The position numbers were made by a program, and so were the translations under genes. This document shows, one piece after another, positions 8,967-19,215 of a stretch of DNA of 61,635 bases (the first letter of the stretch is position 1; each line of letters begins with the position of its first letter). The DNA lies in NCBI GenBank assembly GCA_947503115.1, contig CANNCS010000007.1, forward strand, positions 1 through 61,635, read 5' to 3'. The notes under the pieces are model-generated. The model made no database searches, had not been told where the DNA came from, and worked only from the letters and a program-made list of their open reading frames with translations. Origin of the DNA: an uncultured Marivita sp. GTDB lineage: Bacteria > Pseudomonadota > Alphaproteobacteria > Rhodobacterales > Rhodobacteraceae.

Positions 8967-9917
8967 TCAGTCCCGCCCCAAAGCCCGGCAGGCGCCCCAG
9001 ATCGCTGCACCGTCGGTCAGCGCCAATACCCAGTCCAGTGGAATGCCCTTGGGGGTCGCGATCCCATGCTCAGCCCCCATCGCTGCGCCGATCATCAGGG
9101 ACCGACCAGCACTGTCGCCACCGGCCAGAATGTTGCGCTCCACCGCATCGGCATAGCTGGTTGCATGGCGCAGAATATGAAACATCACCGGCCCGGATGT
9201 GGGCAGGTGGCAAGCACGACCAACCTGACCGGCGTAATCCGTCGTATCACCCTCGGAGGTGGTCAGCGCGTCCCGAAGGGCGGTTTGAATGTCGCCCGTT
9301 GTCCCGTCCGCTGCAGCGACAAGCGCGTCGCTTACCGGAGTGCCATTCAGAACACGGCACAGCAGGTTCGAAAAGACGGCGGTATAGCCTGTCGCTATGT
9401 CATTCACATTGGTGATTTGCATTGCCGCCAGCGCGTGGTCAGCCAGATCAGGTGCGTCGTGGTAGGCGGCTACGATGGCCGGCAGCCGTGACAAGGCCGG
9501 GTTTTGGTCGTCGTCGATGCCCGTTGGCGCTTGATCCGCGGCGATCCGCTCTAACGCGCCACGGGTCGGACGGTCGATATAGCCTTTAAAGGCCCCGCCT
9601 GGTCCGAAATGTGCAGCGAAGGCAGTACGCTGGGCAGCGGCATCGAACGCTCCGCCGCGGTCGATCATGCAGCGCATCGCAAGATACAATGTCTCACCAT
9701 ATTGAGTGAGCATCCCCGCGTGGCGGGTGCCGTGGGCGAAGTACCCCTTTACGTTGTTGAAAAAGGCTGCATCCACAGGGGCAAAAACCGCGGTGCCGCC
9801 GCGTTCAGCTGCGATCTTGGCGATGCGATCGGGGTCGTAAAGCCAGTGCAGCCCTAGGCTTTCTGCATCCGCCACCAACGCGCCTAGCAACATCGCTGAG
9901 GTTTGGGTCTGGATCAT
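8967..9917 (-). CDS. ADP-ribosylglycohydrolase family protein
   Basis: The fold is that of DraG-like ADP-ribosylglycohydrolases, which remove ADP-ribose from proteins or nucleic acids using two metal ions. The N-terminal metal region reads GALVADAESLGLHWLYD (from about residue 12), and the C-terminal one reads GGDSAGRSLMIGAAMGAEHG. In DraG the latter is GDTDT; here the second aspartate is replaced, as in the J1-crystallin-like branch, so hydrolase activity is uncertain. Length (316 aa) is normal. An AGAGG site precedes ATG 9917. The upstream gene on the same strand is the histidine kinase, 33 bases away, so the pair may be co-transcribed. Confidence 0.85.
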   Translation of the reverse strand: MIQTQTSAMLLGALVADAESLGLHWLYDPDRIAKIAAERGGTAVFAPVDAAFFNNVKGYFAHGTRHAGMLTQYGETLYLAMRCMIDRGGAFDAAAQRTAFAAHFGPGGAFKGYIDRPTRGALERIAADQAPTGIDDDQNPALSRLPAIVAAYHDAPDLADHALAAMQITNVNDIATGYTAVFSNLLCRVLNGTPVSDALVAAADGTTGDIQTALRDALTTSEGDTTDYAGQVGRACHLPTSGPVMFHILRHATSYADAVERNILAGGDSAGRSLMIGAAMGAEHGIATPKGIPLDWVLALTDGAAIWGACRALGRD

Positions 9918-9950
9918 GTAATGCCTCTGATATTCGGGCCAACCGGTGCT

Positions 9951-11423
9951 TCATTCACCAAGTGGCATTGTCACCCTTGCCACAACGCGAGCCCCGTCCT
10001 TGGCACGATCAATGTCGGCACCTATTTGCGCCGCGAATTGCTGAACCAGACGTTCGCCTGTGCCCGAGGAGTCGATGTCGATGCTTGGTTCTGTCGTGTT
10101 CAAATCGGCATTGGCGACGGTGATGAGCAGGCTTCGATCACCGGTGATTTCAAGATCCAGCGTCACTGGAGCGGTGTTGCTTGGACCGCCGTATTTGATC
10201 GCATTGGTCAGCAATTCGTTAAGCATCAAGCTCAGTGCGATGGCGGTATCGCTTTTGAGGCGGATCTCCTCGGTTGGATAGTTAAAGATCATCGCCGCTT
10301 CGGGAAGTTCCGCACTTTTGCGGGTCGACAGCACCAAACGGTTAAAGAGGGTCACCAAGTCGATCTGGGCGACATCGTCGTCGATCTGGATGGCCGCGTG
10401 TACATCTGCCACAGCACGGACCCGCGATTCCACGGCGCGCAATGCCTCGCGCGCGCGATCGGCGGCGGGGCCACCTGCCATCATCAGTTTGCTGGATTGC
10501 AGGCGCAGCAGCGAAAGCGCGATCTGTAGGCTGTTCTTGATCCGATGGTTGGCTTCGACGACTAGCGCCTCGCGAACATGCACCGCCTGCTGAAGTTCGC
10601 GCCGGGCCGTTTCGATGTCGGTCAGGTCTACAAAAGTTCCCACCAGTTTGGAGCGACGGTCCACCGGATCGGTTGCAATCTCGCCTCGGATTCGGACAAA
10701 ACGTTCCTCGCCTGACGGCAACGGCACCCGGTAGTCGAAGGATGCGATCTCGCCATGTGGGGCTGCAAGCACGCGGGCCACCTCTTTATGCACAGCTCCG
10801 ATGTCGTCCTCGTGGATCCGTTCGAAAAACGGCGCCGCATAGGGGCCCGCCTCGTCTGGCGCAAAGCCAAACATTGCGTCAATCGCGTCGTGGCGCAGGA
10901 ACAAATCGTTTTCGGGATCATAGCTGAAATAGGCGACCGATGCTGTCGAAGTGGCGGCGCGACGGTGACTTTGGGCCAGCCGAGCCGTCAGAGTCGCTTC
11001 GGTCACGTCGCGTGCAGTTTGCAGGATCGCGATGATTTTGTCGTCTTTGCGGATCGGCGCGAAATGCATTTGCCAATGATGTTCAACATAATGGCCTTCG
11101 TCACTCAGCAGATCGAACCGGGCCGGGCCTACTTCTTGTGGTTTGCCGGTGCGCAGGATTTCGTCAGTCGCATTACGGATGAAATTCACCGCGTCCGACC
11201 CTTCGGCATCAGCGCTTGGTGGAAACGCCTCGAACATGCCCATACCGCTAATATCGGCCCCGACTGAAGCCGACATCACCGCATGTGCCGAGTTGCGCCA
11301 CAGCAGCGTCAGCTTTGCGTCCGGCAGATAAAACAGCGCCGCAAAGGGTACGGCCTCGAAACCAAGGGCGAGGATTTCGTTCAGAGAGTCGGTCTCGTCG
11401 AAAACCGGCACGTCAATCGTCAT
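9951..11423 (-). CDS. PAS-domain sensor histidine kinase, HisKA_2/HWE type
   Basis: This 490-residue soluble kinase has two PAS-like domains (about residues 15-140 and 160-275) and no membrane segment, so it probably senses an intracellular signal. The dimerisation/phosphoacceptor box reads EANHRIKNSLQIALSLL (near residue 295), the HisKA_2/HWE pattern typical of light and general stress sensors in alphaproteobacteria. The ATPase domain shows LMLNELLTNAIKYGG (N box), and the G box is GTGERLVQQF. No response regulator is adjacent, so it is an orphan kinase; PhyR-type stress signalling is a plausible but unproven partner. Confidence 0.9.
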   Translation of the reverse strand: MTIDVPVFDETDSLNEILALGFEAVPFAALFYLPDAKLTLLWRNSAHAVMSASVGADISGMGMFEAFPPSADAEGSDAVNFIRNATDEILRTGKPQEVGPARFDLLSDEGHYVEHHWQMHFAPIRKDDKIIAILQTARDVTEATLTARLAQSHRRAATSTASVAYFSYDPENDLFLRHDAIDAMFGFAPDEAGPYAAPFFERIHEDDIGAVHKEVARVLAAPHGEIASFDYRVPLPSGEERFVRIRGEIATDPVDRRSKLVGTFVDLTDIETARRELQQAVHVREALVVEANHRIKNSLQIALSLLRLQSSKLMMAGGPAADRAREALRAVESRVRAVADVHAAIQIDDDVAQIDLVTLFNRLVLSTRKSAELPEAAMIFNYPTEEIRLKSDTAIALSLMLNELLTNAIKYGGPSNTAPVTLDLEITGDRSLLITVANADLNTTEPSIDIDSSGTGERLVQQFAAQIGADIDRAKDGARVVARVTMPLGE

Positions 11424-11577
11424 TCTTCAACCATTCTCTGAACCCATTGTCGAAACGAGGCTGGTCGATTTTCTGAGCAGAGTCCACATACCAGCGTCAC
11501 ACAACCATCCTGACCTAGATGCACCCGTCGCCGGATACGGAGTCTTGGGACGGCTTGGTATCAGATTTGGCGAACGG

Positions 11578-13314
11578 TCACTTCGGCTTTGGTGGCGACA
11601 CATAGACATCGGGATCGTCCCGCCATTGCCGCCATAAATCCAGAATACCGTTCTTCCCGAAAACCGGGACTTCCCACTGCGGCCAGTGTTCGGGGCGGGC
11701 GATCCCTTTTGGTAAAATGACACTGGCATCGCCAAAGCAATTTTTGATTTGTGCGGCGGTTACAGATCTGTCGGCAAAAACGATCTGTTTTAGCAGGGCA
11801 TGGCCGAAGGTGGCGCTTTGAAGGGACGTGCTGTCTGCGAATTGTGTTTTATGAAGCAACGCCTGACCCAACTGCGCGCGTCTGAGGTTGGCAGATTGTA
11901 ATTGCGCCCGATAAAGCTGAACGCCAAACATGTATGCTCCACCAAGGTCCGCACCTTCCAATCTGGCCCAACTCAGGTTTGCGCCATCCAATCGCGCGTC
12001 TCGAAGATTGGCCCAACTCATCCTGGCGCGACGTAGATCGGCGCCGTTCATCTGGGCGAGGCCGAGTACCGCTCCGTCCATTCTGGCCCTGTAGAACACC
12101 GAACCGGCCAGGCGTGCCTTGTAGAGCGATGCCACCTCCATTTTGGCATTCTGAAACTCTGCACCCTCCAGTCCTGCGTTGGTCAGGTTCGCCCATTCCA
12201 AACGCGCGGCGTTGAATATCACGCCCTGCAACTGCGCCCCTTTGAGGTTAGCCGCCTCCAATGTGGCTTTGGATAGGTTTGCCCCTTCCATACGTGCGCC
12301 GCGGAGGTCCGCGCCATCCAACCGCGTTTCCTGCAGCGACGTGCCAACCAATCGCGCAGAGCGCAATACAGCCCCTTCCAGCCGGGCTCCGTCCAATTGG
12401 CAACCACTCAGATCTAAGTTTGTCAGGTCGGCTGCTTGTAAGTTCGTTTCTCTTAGATCGGGTCGGTAGCCGCTGTACGCGGATAGGGTTCTGGTCCAGT
12501 TTTGCAGGTCGGTTTTGAACGCTTTGATCTTTTGGGCATCGGGCAATGCGCCGTCTTCTGGGTATTCCAAGACAGGGCAGGGCGCGTCGAAAACCCAATG
12601 CCCTTCGTGCATTTCACCTTGAATCCACCTGGCCTCTACCGCGCGCCGCGGAGGTCCTCGCCGTCCAAGGATTCTGAGCGCCAGCGCGATGTCTTCACGC
12701 GGAGTTTTCAGCGATGCAGCCCAATCACGCGCATTGGGGTTTGTTTTGTTCGAAAATCGCGCATCCCGCCACGCCAGATGTTGCGCCTTTTCATTCTTGG
12801 TCGCGGTGTCTTTCAAGGGGGGCCATTCCTGAAGAGGAAAGACTATCGCGCCCGACGCTGGCGCGGCCTCCCGGATATAGGCACAAAGAATCTGCATCGT
12901 TCGGACATGGGTGTGTCCCTGATTTACAGATACTGCGTCTTGCGCAATCTGCTCGAGTGACAATAGCGCACGGACCCGAGCATCAACCAAGGGGGCTGAC
13001 CGTCCTATACCTTCTTCGCTGACAGTCTCGAGCGCGGTCAACTGCGCCTCTGCCTTGCGGATTCGGCGGTCGATGCTGTGCGCGGTTAACCATTCACGGG
13101 CCGTCGCCACCGGATCGACCTGTCGCGATGTGCGCGTCATCGCCCGCACGGGATTAAGAACTGTCTGGGTATTTTGTGACAGACCAGCCCGCCAAGCCGA
13201 GCTGCGCGCCACAACGGCCAAGATCACCGCAGCAACGGCCAGCGCAGTCACCATACCGACGCCCTGAAACAGGTGCTGCGCAAGCGCCAAAGTCATCGTC
13301 TCGTTTTCGCGCAT
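11578..13314 (-). CDS. Membrane-anchored pentapeptide-repeat protein
   Basis: The protein (578 aa) starts with a hydrophobic segment at about residues 12-37 ([17 protein letters not shown]), which should anchor it in the inner membrane. A soluble region of about 250 residues follows. From about residue 295 to 520 there are roughly 40 consecutive pentapeptides of the A(D/N)LXX type, such as [20 protein letters not shown], which fold into a right-handed square beta-helix. Function is not predictable from the repeats. An alternative start is the seventh codon (ATG 13296). The gene is divergent from proS. Confidence 0.88.
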   Translation of the reverse strand: MRENETMTLALAQHLFQGVGMVTALAVAAVILAVVARSSAWRAGLSQNTQTVLNPVRAMTRTSRQVDPVATAREWLTAHSIDRRIRKAEAQLTALETVSEEGIGRSAPLVDARVRALLSLEQIAQDAVSVNQGHTHVRTMQILCAYIREAAPASGAIVFPLQEWPPLKDTATKNEKAQHLAWRDARFSNKTNPNARDWAASLKTPREDIALALRILGRRGPPRRAVEARWIQGEMHEGHWVFDAPCPVLEYPEDGALPDAQKIKAFKTDLQNWTRTLSAYSGYRPDLRETNLQAADLTNLDLSGCQLDGARLEGAVLRSARLVGTSLQETRLDGADLRGARMEGANLSKATLEAANLKGAQLQGVIFNAARLEWANLTNAGLEGAEFQNAKMEVASLYKARLAGSVFYRARMDGAVLGLAQMNGADLRRARMSWANLRDARLDGANLSWARLEGADLGGAYMFGVQLYRAQLQSANLRRAQLGQALLHKTQFADSTSLQSATFGHALLKQIVFADRSVTAAQIKNCFGDASVILPKGIARPEHWPQWEVPVFGKNGILDLWRQWRDDPDVYVSPPKPK

Positions 13315-13454
13315 TCACATCCCGGTTCATTCGGCAATCGCCTCAGACCACAACCACTTGCAAAGACCAGACCATCTTAGCTTTGCGCGACCCGCACTTG
13401 TTCGTTCCGTTGCAACCCGCTAGGACGAGCCAAACCACCCATCCGAGGTCCCAG

Positions 13455-14798
13455 ATGCGCCTGTCCCGCTATTTCCTGCCCGTTCTTAAAGAAACCCCCG
13501 CCGAGGCACAGATCGTCAGCCACCGGCTGATGCTGCGTGCCGGTATGATTAAACAGGCCAGCGCTGGCATCTATTCGTGGCTCCCACTTGGCTACAGGGT
13601 GCTGCGCAATATCGAACAGATCGTGCACGAGGAACAGGTACGCGCGGGCCATATCCCGATGCTGATGCCGACGCTGCAATCTGCTGACTTGTGGAAAGAA
13701 TCCGGCCGCTACGATGCCTACGGTCCTGAAATGCTGCGCATCCGCGACCGGCAGGACCGCGATATGCTCTATGGTCCCACCAACGAAGAGATGATCACCG
13801 ACATCTTCCGCTCCCATGTGGGCAGCTACAAAGACCTGCCGCTGACGCTCTACCACATTCAGTGGAAATTCCGTGACGAGATCCGCCCGCGCTTTGGCGT
13901 GATGCGGGGTCGCGAATTCCTGATGAAAGACGGCTACAATTTCGACCTGACCAAGGAAGACGCGTTGCACGCCTATAACCGCCATCTGGTCAGCTACCTG
14001 CGCACCTACGAGCGCATGGGCCTGCAAGCGATCCCGATGCGTGCGGACTCTGGTCCCATTGGTGGCGACGACACGCATGAATTCCTTGTTCTGGCTGAAA
14101 CTGGCGAAAGCGAAGTGTTCTATGACAGCGAGATCACCGATCTGAAATTTGGTGACCGCGCCATTGATTATGATGACGTGGCTCAGTGTCAGGCAGTTCT
14201 GGAAGAGTTCACCTCGCGCTATGCCCGCACAGATGAAACGCACGACGACGCCGAGTTCGCAAAAGTACCTGCTGACCGTCAACGCACTGCACGTGGCATC
14301 GAAGTGGGCCAGATTTTCTACTTTGGCACCAAATATTCCGAAGCAATGGGCGCGACCGTGGCCGATTCCGAAGGCAACAAAGTGCCGGTGCACATGGGCA
14401 GCCACGGTATTGGTGTCAGCCGACTTCTGGGCGCGATCATCGAAGCCAGCCATGACGACAACGGTATCATCTGGCCCGAAGGTGTGACCCCGTTCCATTG
14501 CGGAATCGTCAACCTCAAGCAGGGTGATGAAGAAGCGGACGCCGCTTGCGAGGCGCTTTATAACAGCTTCATGGCAATCGGTCTGGAGCCACTTTACGAC
14601 GACCGCAACGAGAGAGCAGGCGGCAAATTTGCCACGATGGACCTCATCGGCCTACCGTGGCGCATTACCGTCGGCCCACGCGGGCTCAAGAACGGTGTGG
14701 TCGAACTGACTTCCCGTCGGACTGGCGAAAGCGAAGAACTTCCGCCTGAACAGGCCATCGCCAAGGTGGCCGGGATCTACGGCAAAGCGACCACCTGA
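13455..14798 (+). CDS. proS: Prolyl-tRNA synthetase
   Basis: Charges tRNA-Pro with proline. The protein of 447 residues is the short alphaproteobacterial ProRS, without the large editing insertion (INS) found in E. coli. The class II core is seen in the motif 1 region [15 protein letters not shown], in motif 2 around [20 protein letters not shown], and in motif 3 [16 protein letters not shown]; an anticodon-binding domain closes the chain. The open frame extends upstream to 13176, but the family N terminus ([15 protein letters not shown]) fixes the start at ATG 13455. Its TGA overlaps the ATG of the next gene by one base, so the serine hydrolase gene is translationally coupled. Confidence 0.97.
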   Translation: MRLSRYFLPVLKETPAEAQIVSHRLMLRAGMIKQASAGIYSWLPLGYRVLRNIEQIVHEEQVRAGHIPMLMPTLQSADLWKESGRYDAYGPEMLRIRDRQDRDMLYGPTNEEMITDIFRSHVGSYKDLPLTLYHIQWKFRDEIRPRFGVMRGREFLMKDGYNFDLTKEDALHAYNRHLVSYLRTYERMGLQAIPMRADSGPIGGDDTHEFLVLAETGESEVFYDSEITDLKFGDRAIDYDDVAQCQAVLEEFTSRYARTDETHDDAEFAKVPADRQRTARGIEVGQIFYFGTKYSEAMGATVADSEGNKVPVHMGSHGIGVSRLLGAIIEASHDDNGIIWPEGVTPFHCGIVNLKQGDEEADAACEALYNSFMAIGLEPLYDDRNERAGGKFATMDLIGLPWRITVGPRGLKNGVVELTSRRTGESEELPPEQAIAKVAGIYGKATT

Positions 14799-15727
14799 TG
14801 TGGCGCGCCGCCGCCCTGCTGTGCTGCATAGCTAGCACAGGGGCGGCGCAAACGCCCGATGACGTGGCAGCTGCGGTCAGCGGCTGGCTCACCGAACATG
14901 GCGCAAGGGGCGTGGTGGCCATTCGGTCCCCAGACGCCGACACGGTTGTTTTCGATCTTGGCATTAACGTTGACGCGGTCATAGAACTTGCCAGCCTGTC
15001 CAAAGCCATTACCGCAATTTGCGCAGCCGAGCTGGTGAAGATCGGATCCTTGGCATGGGATGATCCCGTCGCGAAATATGTTCCCGGTTTCGCAGACATG
15101 AGCGTGGCTGACGTGATCACGCATCAAAGCGGCATCACACAGGACGCTACACAGATTTACATGCGCACATGGCTCGATGATCCGACGCACCGCGCGGCAG
15201 ACATCGTTGCGCACATGCAGAATAGGGGTGCACCAACCGGTGGAGACGGTTTGGTCTACTCCAACGACAACTACGCTTTGGCTGCGATGGTGATCGAAGC
15301 TGCTTCTGGGTCACCGTACGAGCATACTTGTCGCGATCTGGCGCTGACCCCCGCAGGCGTCATGGCACACCCGTCACCCAGAAGCGGAGCATTTCTATCA
15401 TGGGGTGGGTGGTCCATCACCGCGAAAGATTACCTGTCGTTTCACGCCCATTGGTTCGACACACAAACCGATACGCTGAAAGGCCCTTCGGGTGATTTTG
15501 GTGGTGGCGCGGTTTACGGATTGGGTATGTTGGCGCGTCCGATGCAAGGCGGCATGAACCACTGGCACTTTGGTGCGTTGTGCTTCCCAAATCAATTGAA
15601 CGTCGGTAGCTACGTGGTTGCTTTCTTTAATGATTGGCGTGTCATGGTGGCTTACGACGCGTGCGTGGAATGGCCCGCGATGGTCGCGCTCGACGGCGCT
15701 ATTGTAAGCGCCGTCTTTGACGATTAG
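14798..15727 (+). CDS. Beta-lactamase-family serine hydrolase (penicillin-binding-protein-like)
   Basis: A 309-residue exported hydrolase of the serine beta-lactamase/class C-like fold. A signal peptide occupies residues 1-18 ([18 protein letters not shown]). The catalytic SxxK is S66-L-S-K69 in ELASLSKA, and the YxN motif is Y154-S-N156. A late MNHWHFGALCF segment may stand in for the usual KTG-like region. Substrate is unknown: it could be an esterase, D-aminopeptidase or DD-peptidase rather than an antibiotic-resistance enzyme. The start codon overlaps the proS stop (TGATG). Confidence 0.82.
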   Translation: MWRAAALLCCIASTGAAQTPDDVAAAVSGWLTEHGARGVVAIRSPDADTVVFDLGINVDAVIELASLSKAITAICAAELVKIGSLAWDDPVAKYVPGFADMSVADVITHQSGITQDATQIYMRTWLDDPTHRAADIVAHMQNRGAPTGGDGLVYSNDNYALAAMVIEAASGSPYEHTCRDLALTPAGVMAHPSPRSGAFLSWGGWSITAKDYLSFHAHWFDTQTDTLKGPSGDFGGGAVYGLGMLARPMQGGMNHWHFGALCFPNQLNVGSYVVAFFNDWRVMVAYDACVEWPAMVALDGAIVSAVFDD

Positions 15728-15752
15728 GCACCGTTTTTGTCAATACTAACCC

Positions 15753-15772
15753 CGGATGGGTTGGCCCATCCG
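15753..15772. terminator. Short hairpin between convergent genes
   Basis: CGGATGGG-TTGG-CCCATCCG makes an 8-bp perfect stem between the serine hydrolase and glmM stops. There is no T-run on either side, so it may be only a weak bidirectional terminator. Confidence 0.4.
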
Positions 15773-15778
15773 CGACCA

Positions 15779-17122
15779 CTATACCGACGCGGCGACCTCG
15801 GCGACGATCCCGTCCACGACCTCCAGCAACAGCGCTTCGTCTTCGCATTCCGCCATCACCCGGATCAGCGGTTCGGTCCCGGACTTGCGGATCAGCAACC
15901 GGCCTTTGCCATCCAGGCGCGCCTCGGCATCTGCGATCGCCGATTTGACAGATCCCACTTCGAGCGGGGCCACTGACGGATCATATCGCACGTTCTTGAG
16001 CAATTGCGGCACCGGGTCGAAATTGCGTGCCAACGCGCTGGCGGGTTTGCCGGTGCGGCACATTTCACCCAGAAACTGCATTCCAGCCATCAGCCCGTCG
16101 CCTGTTGTGGCGAAATCTGTCATCACGATATGGCCCGACTGTTCGCCGCCAAGGTTCCAGCCGCCCCGCCGCATTGCTTCAACCACATAGCGATCGCCAA
16201 CACCGGTCCGTTCCAGCCGCAGCCCGCGCCCGGTCAGAAAACGCTCCAACCCGAGATTGGACATGACGGTGGCCACCAGAACGCCTTCGTGCAGGCGTTG
16301 CTCTTCAGCCCAACGCGCGGCCATCAGCGCCATGATCTGGTCGCCATCGGCCACTTGTCCGGTTTCGTCGATCAGGATCACCCGATCCGCGTCGCCATCA
16401 AGACAAATCCCCACGTCCGCGCCATGTGCCACCACGGCAGCAGCGGCCAATTGTGGGTGGGTGGACCCGCAGCCTTCGTTGATATTGGTGCCGTTCGGGG
16501 ACACGCCAAGCGAGATGACCTCGGCGCCCAATTCCCAAAGAACTTCTGGGGCGGTCTTGTAGGCCGCTCCATTGGCGCAGTCGATCACCACCTTGAGCCC
16601 ATCCAGCCGTAAATCTGACGGGAAGGTCGATTTGACCCGCTCTTGGTAGCGGAAGCGACCGTCGTCGATGCGTTTGGCGCGTCCGATGTTCGCGGCTTGT
16701 GCCGACTCGACACCGGTTTCGATCAAAGCTTCAATTTCGGCTTCATCTGCATCCGACAGTTTGAACCCGTCAGGTCCGAAGAACTTGATCCCATTGTCAG
16801 CGGCCGGGTTGTGGCTGGCCGAAATCATGATCCCCAGATCGGCGCGCATCGAAGGCGTCAATAGCCCCACAGCCGGGGTCGGCACTGGCCCTAGCAGCAA
16901 CACGTTCATACCTGTTGAGGTCAGCCCGGCTGTCAGTGCGTTTTCAAACATATAGCCCGACTGGCGCGTGTCCTTGCCGATCACGACCCGGTGCACCCCT
17001 TTGGAATCTTGTCTGAAATGCCGACCGACCGCGGCTCCGATCCGTAGCGCCATATCCGCCGTCATGGGATGGACATTCGCCGTCCCGCGCACGCCATCCG
17101 TGCCAAAAAGCTTACGCCCCAT
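15779..17122 (-). CDS. glmM: Phosphoglucosamine mutase
   Basis: Interconverts glucosamine-6-phosphate and glucosamine-1-phosphate for UDP-GlcNAc and cell wall synthesis. The N terminus [13 protein letters not shown] is the family signature and sets the start at 17122; an upstream in-frame codon at 17146 would add eight unconserved residues. The phosphoserine loop is [12 protein letters not shown] with catalytic S103. The metal loop [11 protein letters not shown] and the C-terminal phosphate-binding loop [12 protein letters not shown] are intact. Length (447 aa) is normal. The first 11 bases overlap the end of folP, the usual coupled arrangement in alphaproteobacteria. Confidence 0.97.
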   Translation of the reverse strand: MGRKLFGTDGVRGTANVHPMTADMALRIGAAVGRHFRQDSKGVHRVVIGKDTRQSGYMFENALTAGLTSTGMNVLLLGPVPTPAVGLLTPSMRADLGIMISASHNPAADNGIKFFGPDGFKLSDADEAEIEALIETGVESAQAANIGRAKRIDDGRFRYQERVKSTFPSDLRLDGLKVVIDCANGAAYKTAPEVLWELGAEVISLGVSPNGTNINEGCGSTHPQLAAAAVVAHGADVGICLDGDADRVILIDETGQVADGDQIMALMAARWAEEQRLHEGVLVATVMSNLGLERFLTGRGLRLERTGVGDRYVVEAMRRGGWNLGGEQSGHIVMTDFATTGDGLMAGMQFLGEMCRTGKPASALARNFDPVPQLLKNVRYDPSVAPLEVGSVKSAIADAEARLDGKGRLLIRKSGTEPLIRVMAECEDEALLLEVVDGIVAEVAASV

Positions 17123-18131
17123 TCTCGATACCCCACTCGATTGCACGCCACATCTTCAACGCTTGGCATGTTTCCCTTACGTCATGCACACGGATAACTT
17201 GTATACCTAGTGACGCTCCATGCAAGGCCACTGCAACAGAGCCGGCGACTCGTGTTTCCGCTGTGCCAGCCCCGCAAATCGTGCCGATGAATTTTTTGCG
17301 CGATGCGCCCAGCAGGATCGGGCATCCCAGGCCGTGAAACACTGCGATGTCGCGCAGCAGGGCGAGGTTGTGATCCAGCGTTTTGCCAAAGCCGATACCC
17401 GGATCGACCAAGATCTGATTGCGGGCGATGCCCTGCGCCACCAAAGCCTCAACCCGCTCCGACAAGAAGTCGTACACATCGAGCCGCACATCGTCATAGC
17501 GTGGCGCATCCTGCATCGTTTGCGGATCGCCTTGGGCATGCATCACGCAGACAGGCGCTTGTCGTGTTGCACACAACGGGGCAAGATTTGCATCAAAGGT
17601 GAAACCCGCCACGTCATTGACCAGCGCGGCACCCGCGTCGAGCGCTGCCTCGGCCACAGGCGCCTTGCGCGTGTCGATGGAGATTGGCACCGACAGGCCA
17701 GCAGCGATTGCCGTAATTGGACCGCGCACGCGCCTGATTTCCTCGTCCACGGGCACTGTTTCGGCCCCCGGCCGGGTGCTTTCGCCACCCACGTCGATGA
17801 TCCCGGCGCCGTCTTCGGCCATCCGCCGGGCCTGTGCGACCGCTGCATCGGGGTCGAGGTAGCGCCCACCGTCGGAAAAGCTGTCGGGTGTGACGTTGAG
17901 AATGCCCATCAAGGTCACGCCACTCATGTCCATTCCAGCGATGGGGGGCCTTGGAGCAGTCAGGCGGGCCAGTACGTCCTCCGGGATCGCTTTGGCGGGA
18001 ACAACCTCAGGTATCCCGCCGCGGCGCAGTGCGACGGCGTGTGTGAACCACAGTGGACCACCAGCAAGGTCAAACGCGTCTCTAGGGCGCGAAGCCGCAG
18101 CTTGGGGCAGGGGGCGAAAATACGATTTCAT
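17112..18131 (-). CDS. folP: Dihydropteroate synthase
   Basis: Condenses dihydropterin pyrophosphate with p-aminobenzoate in folate synthesis; target of sulfonamides. The TIM-barrel core begins at about residue 72 with [17 protein letters not shown], followed by [16 protein letters not shown], the pterin loop [14 protein letters not shown] and VNDVAGF, and closes with [11 protein letters not shown]. About 70 residues precede the core, a common N-terminal extension in Rhodobacterales, though a later start near codon 67 is possible. The gene overlaps glmM by 11 bases and lies 39 bases after folB on the same strand, making a folB-folP-glmM unit. Confidence 0.95.
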   Translation of the reverse strand: MKSYFRPLPQAAASRPRDAFDLAGGPLWFTHAVALRRGGIPEVVPAKAIPEDVLARLTAPRPPIAGMDMSGVTLMGILNVTPDSFSDGGRYLDPDAAVAQARRMAEDGAGIIDVGGESTRPGAETVPVDEEIRRVRGPITAIAAGLSVPISIDTRKAPVAEAALDAGAALVNDVAGFTFDANLAPLCATRQAPVCVMHAQGDPQTMQDAPRYDDVRLDVYDFLSERVEALVAQGIARNQILVDPGIGFGKTLDHNLALLRDIAVFHGLGCPILLGASRKKFIGTICGAGTAETRVAGSVAVALHGASLGIQVIRVHDVRETCQALKMWRAIEWGIENGA

Positions 18132-18170
18132 GGCGTGTGAATGAAACGCATTGCGCGGTTTGACAAGCGT

Positions 18171-19097
18171 TTAGAGCACGCTTTCGCCGATGGCGCTGTT
18201 GCGAACTGAAACATTCGCCACGCGAGGCGCGTCGGCTCCAATTACCAATAGCTCGCTTGCTTCCATTTCCGTGGCAAACCAGCCGGTCAGAGCGGCAGAC
18301 TCTGTCACAGGGGCGTCCGGTCCTTCGACCGCGTCCAGAACGATTTTTGATGGGGCCCAGACACAAACCTGACCGTTCTTCATCGCCCAATCCAGTTCCG
18401 TGCGGGTCGCCACGACTTTGCACCGGGCATCGCGGGACGCCAACATCCAGCCATTCTGTTCGATCGCCAATAGGTCGATACGTCGCTGTGCCATCGGGTG
18501 TCCAACGTCGGGCCGGGGGCCGTCGGGCAGACCTACGCACAAGATCAGCGGAGCAGGTTCGGCAGAAAGCTGGTCGATCCAAGTGCCCAAATGTTCCGAC
18601 TTCAGCGCGGCATTGGTTAGGTAAACCACCCGCGGATGCGGGCGTTCATGGCTAGAATCGGGAACACTATCGCCCAGTTCACCGCGCGAGCGCACAATCT
18701 CGACCCCCAGCGCACCGGGGCCACGGTCAAGCTTTTCGATCCGTACAAAGGTCCGCAACGCTTGCGGCTCCAGAAGGATGCGTTCTGCGATCCGTTCCGC
18801 CAGCGTTTCGAGAAGGTTCAACCGCTCCGCACCCAATTCAGTCGCAATCGCCTCGGTCACACGGTCATAGGACAAGATACGATCCACATCATCGTCAATA
18901 TGGCCGACGATTGGTTGGACCTCTACCACAACGTTAAAGCAGATCCGCTGCCGTGTGCCGCGTTCTGCTTGAAACGCGCCAATCTCGACCTCGACGATGT
19001 GATCGCGCAGCGAAATACGGTCCACAGGGCCATCATCGGATGTGGCGATGGCCCGTTCGGACGGGTGCGCAAAGGCAAGTCGAATTTCAGAGCTCAT
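18171..19097 (-). CDS. folB: Dihydroneopterin aldolase with C-terminal kinase-like domain
   Basis: The N-terminal part (about residues 24-135) is a FolB domain: ISLRDHIVEVEIGAFQAERG opens it, ILSYDRVTEAI is the conserved Y/D region and LNLLETLAERIAE carries the catalytic-region ETLAE. It would cleave dihydroneopterin to hydroxymethyldihydropterin. The remaining 170 or so residues are not FolB. Their closing part, VWAPSKIVLDAVEG then SAALTGWFATEMEASELLVI, resembles the end of amino-acid-kinase folds (Asp/Glu/uridylate kinase) with ATP-site residues not obvious. AGAGGA precedes ATG 19097; the in-frame codon at 19145 lacks such a site. The first gene of the folB-folP-glmM run. Confidence 0.87.
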   Translation of the reverse strand: MSSEIRLAFAHPSERAIATSDDGPVDRISLRDHIVEVEIGAFQAERGTRQRICFNVVVEVQPIVGHIDDDVDRILSYDRVTEAIATELGAERLNLLETLAERIAERILLEPQALRTFVRIEKLDRGPGALGVEIVRSRGELGDSVPDSSHERPHPRVVYLTNAALKSEHLGTWIDQLSAEPAPLILCVGLPDGPRPDVGHPMAQRRIDLLAIEQNGWMLASRDARCKVVATRTELDWAMKNGQVCVWAPSKIVLDAVEGPDAPVTESAALTGWFATEMEASELLVIGADAPRVANVSVRNSAIGESVL

Positions 19098-19215
19098 AGC
19101 GCGTCCTCTCGTCGGTCTTGTCTGGGCTATCAGAGGACAGAGCAAACGAAAATGCCGCGAAGGGGCATTTCAGCCACCGCTCGCGACATCCAAATGACAA
19201 AAGTCTTGTTTCAGA

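Noticed and set aside
14798-15727. Antibiotic-resistance beta-lactamase
   Set aside because: SxxK and YxN are present, but these are shared by esterases and peptidases of the fold; nothing supports resistance.
17220-18140. Open frame of 306 codons on the plus strand
   Set aside because: Antisense to folP with no recognisable domain.
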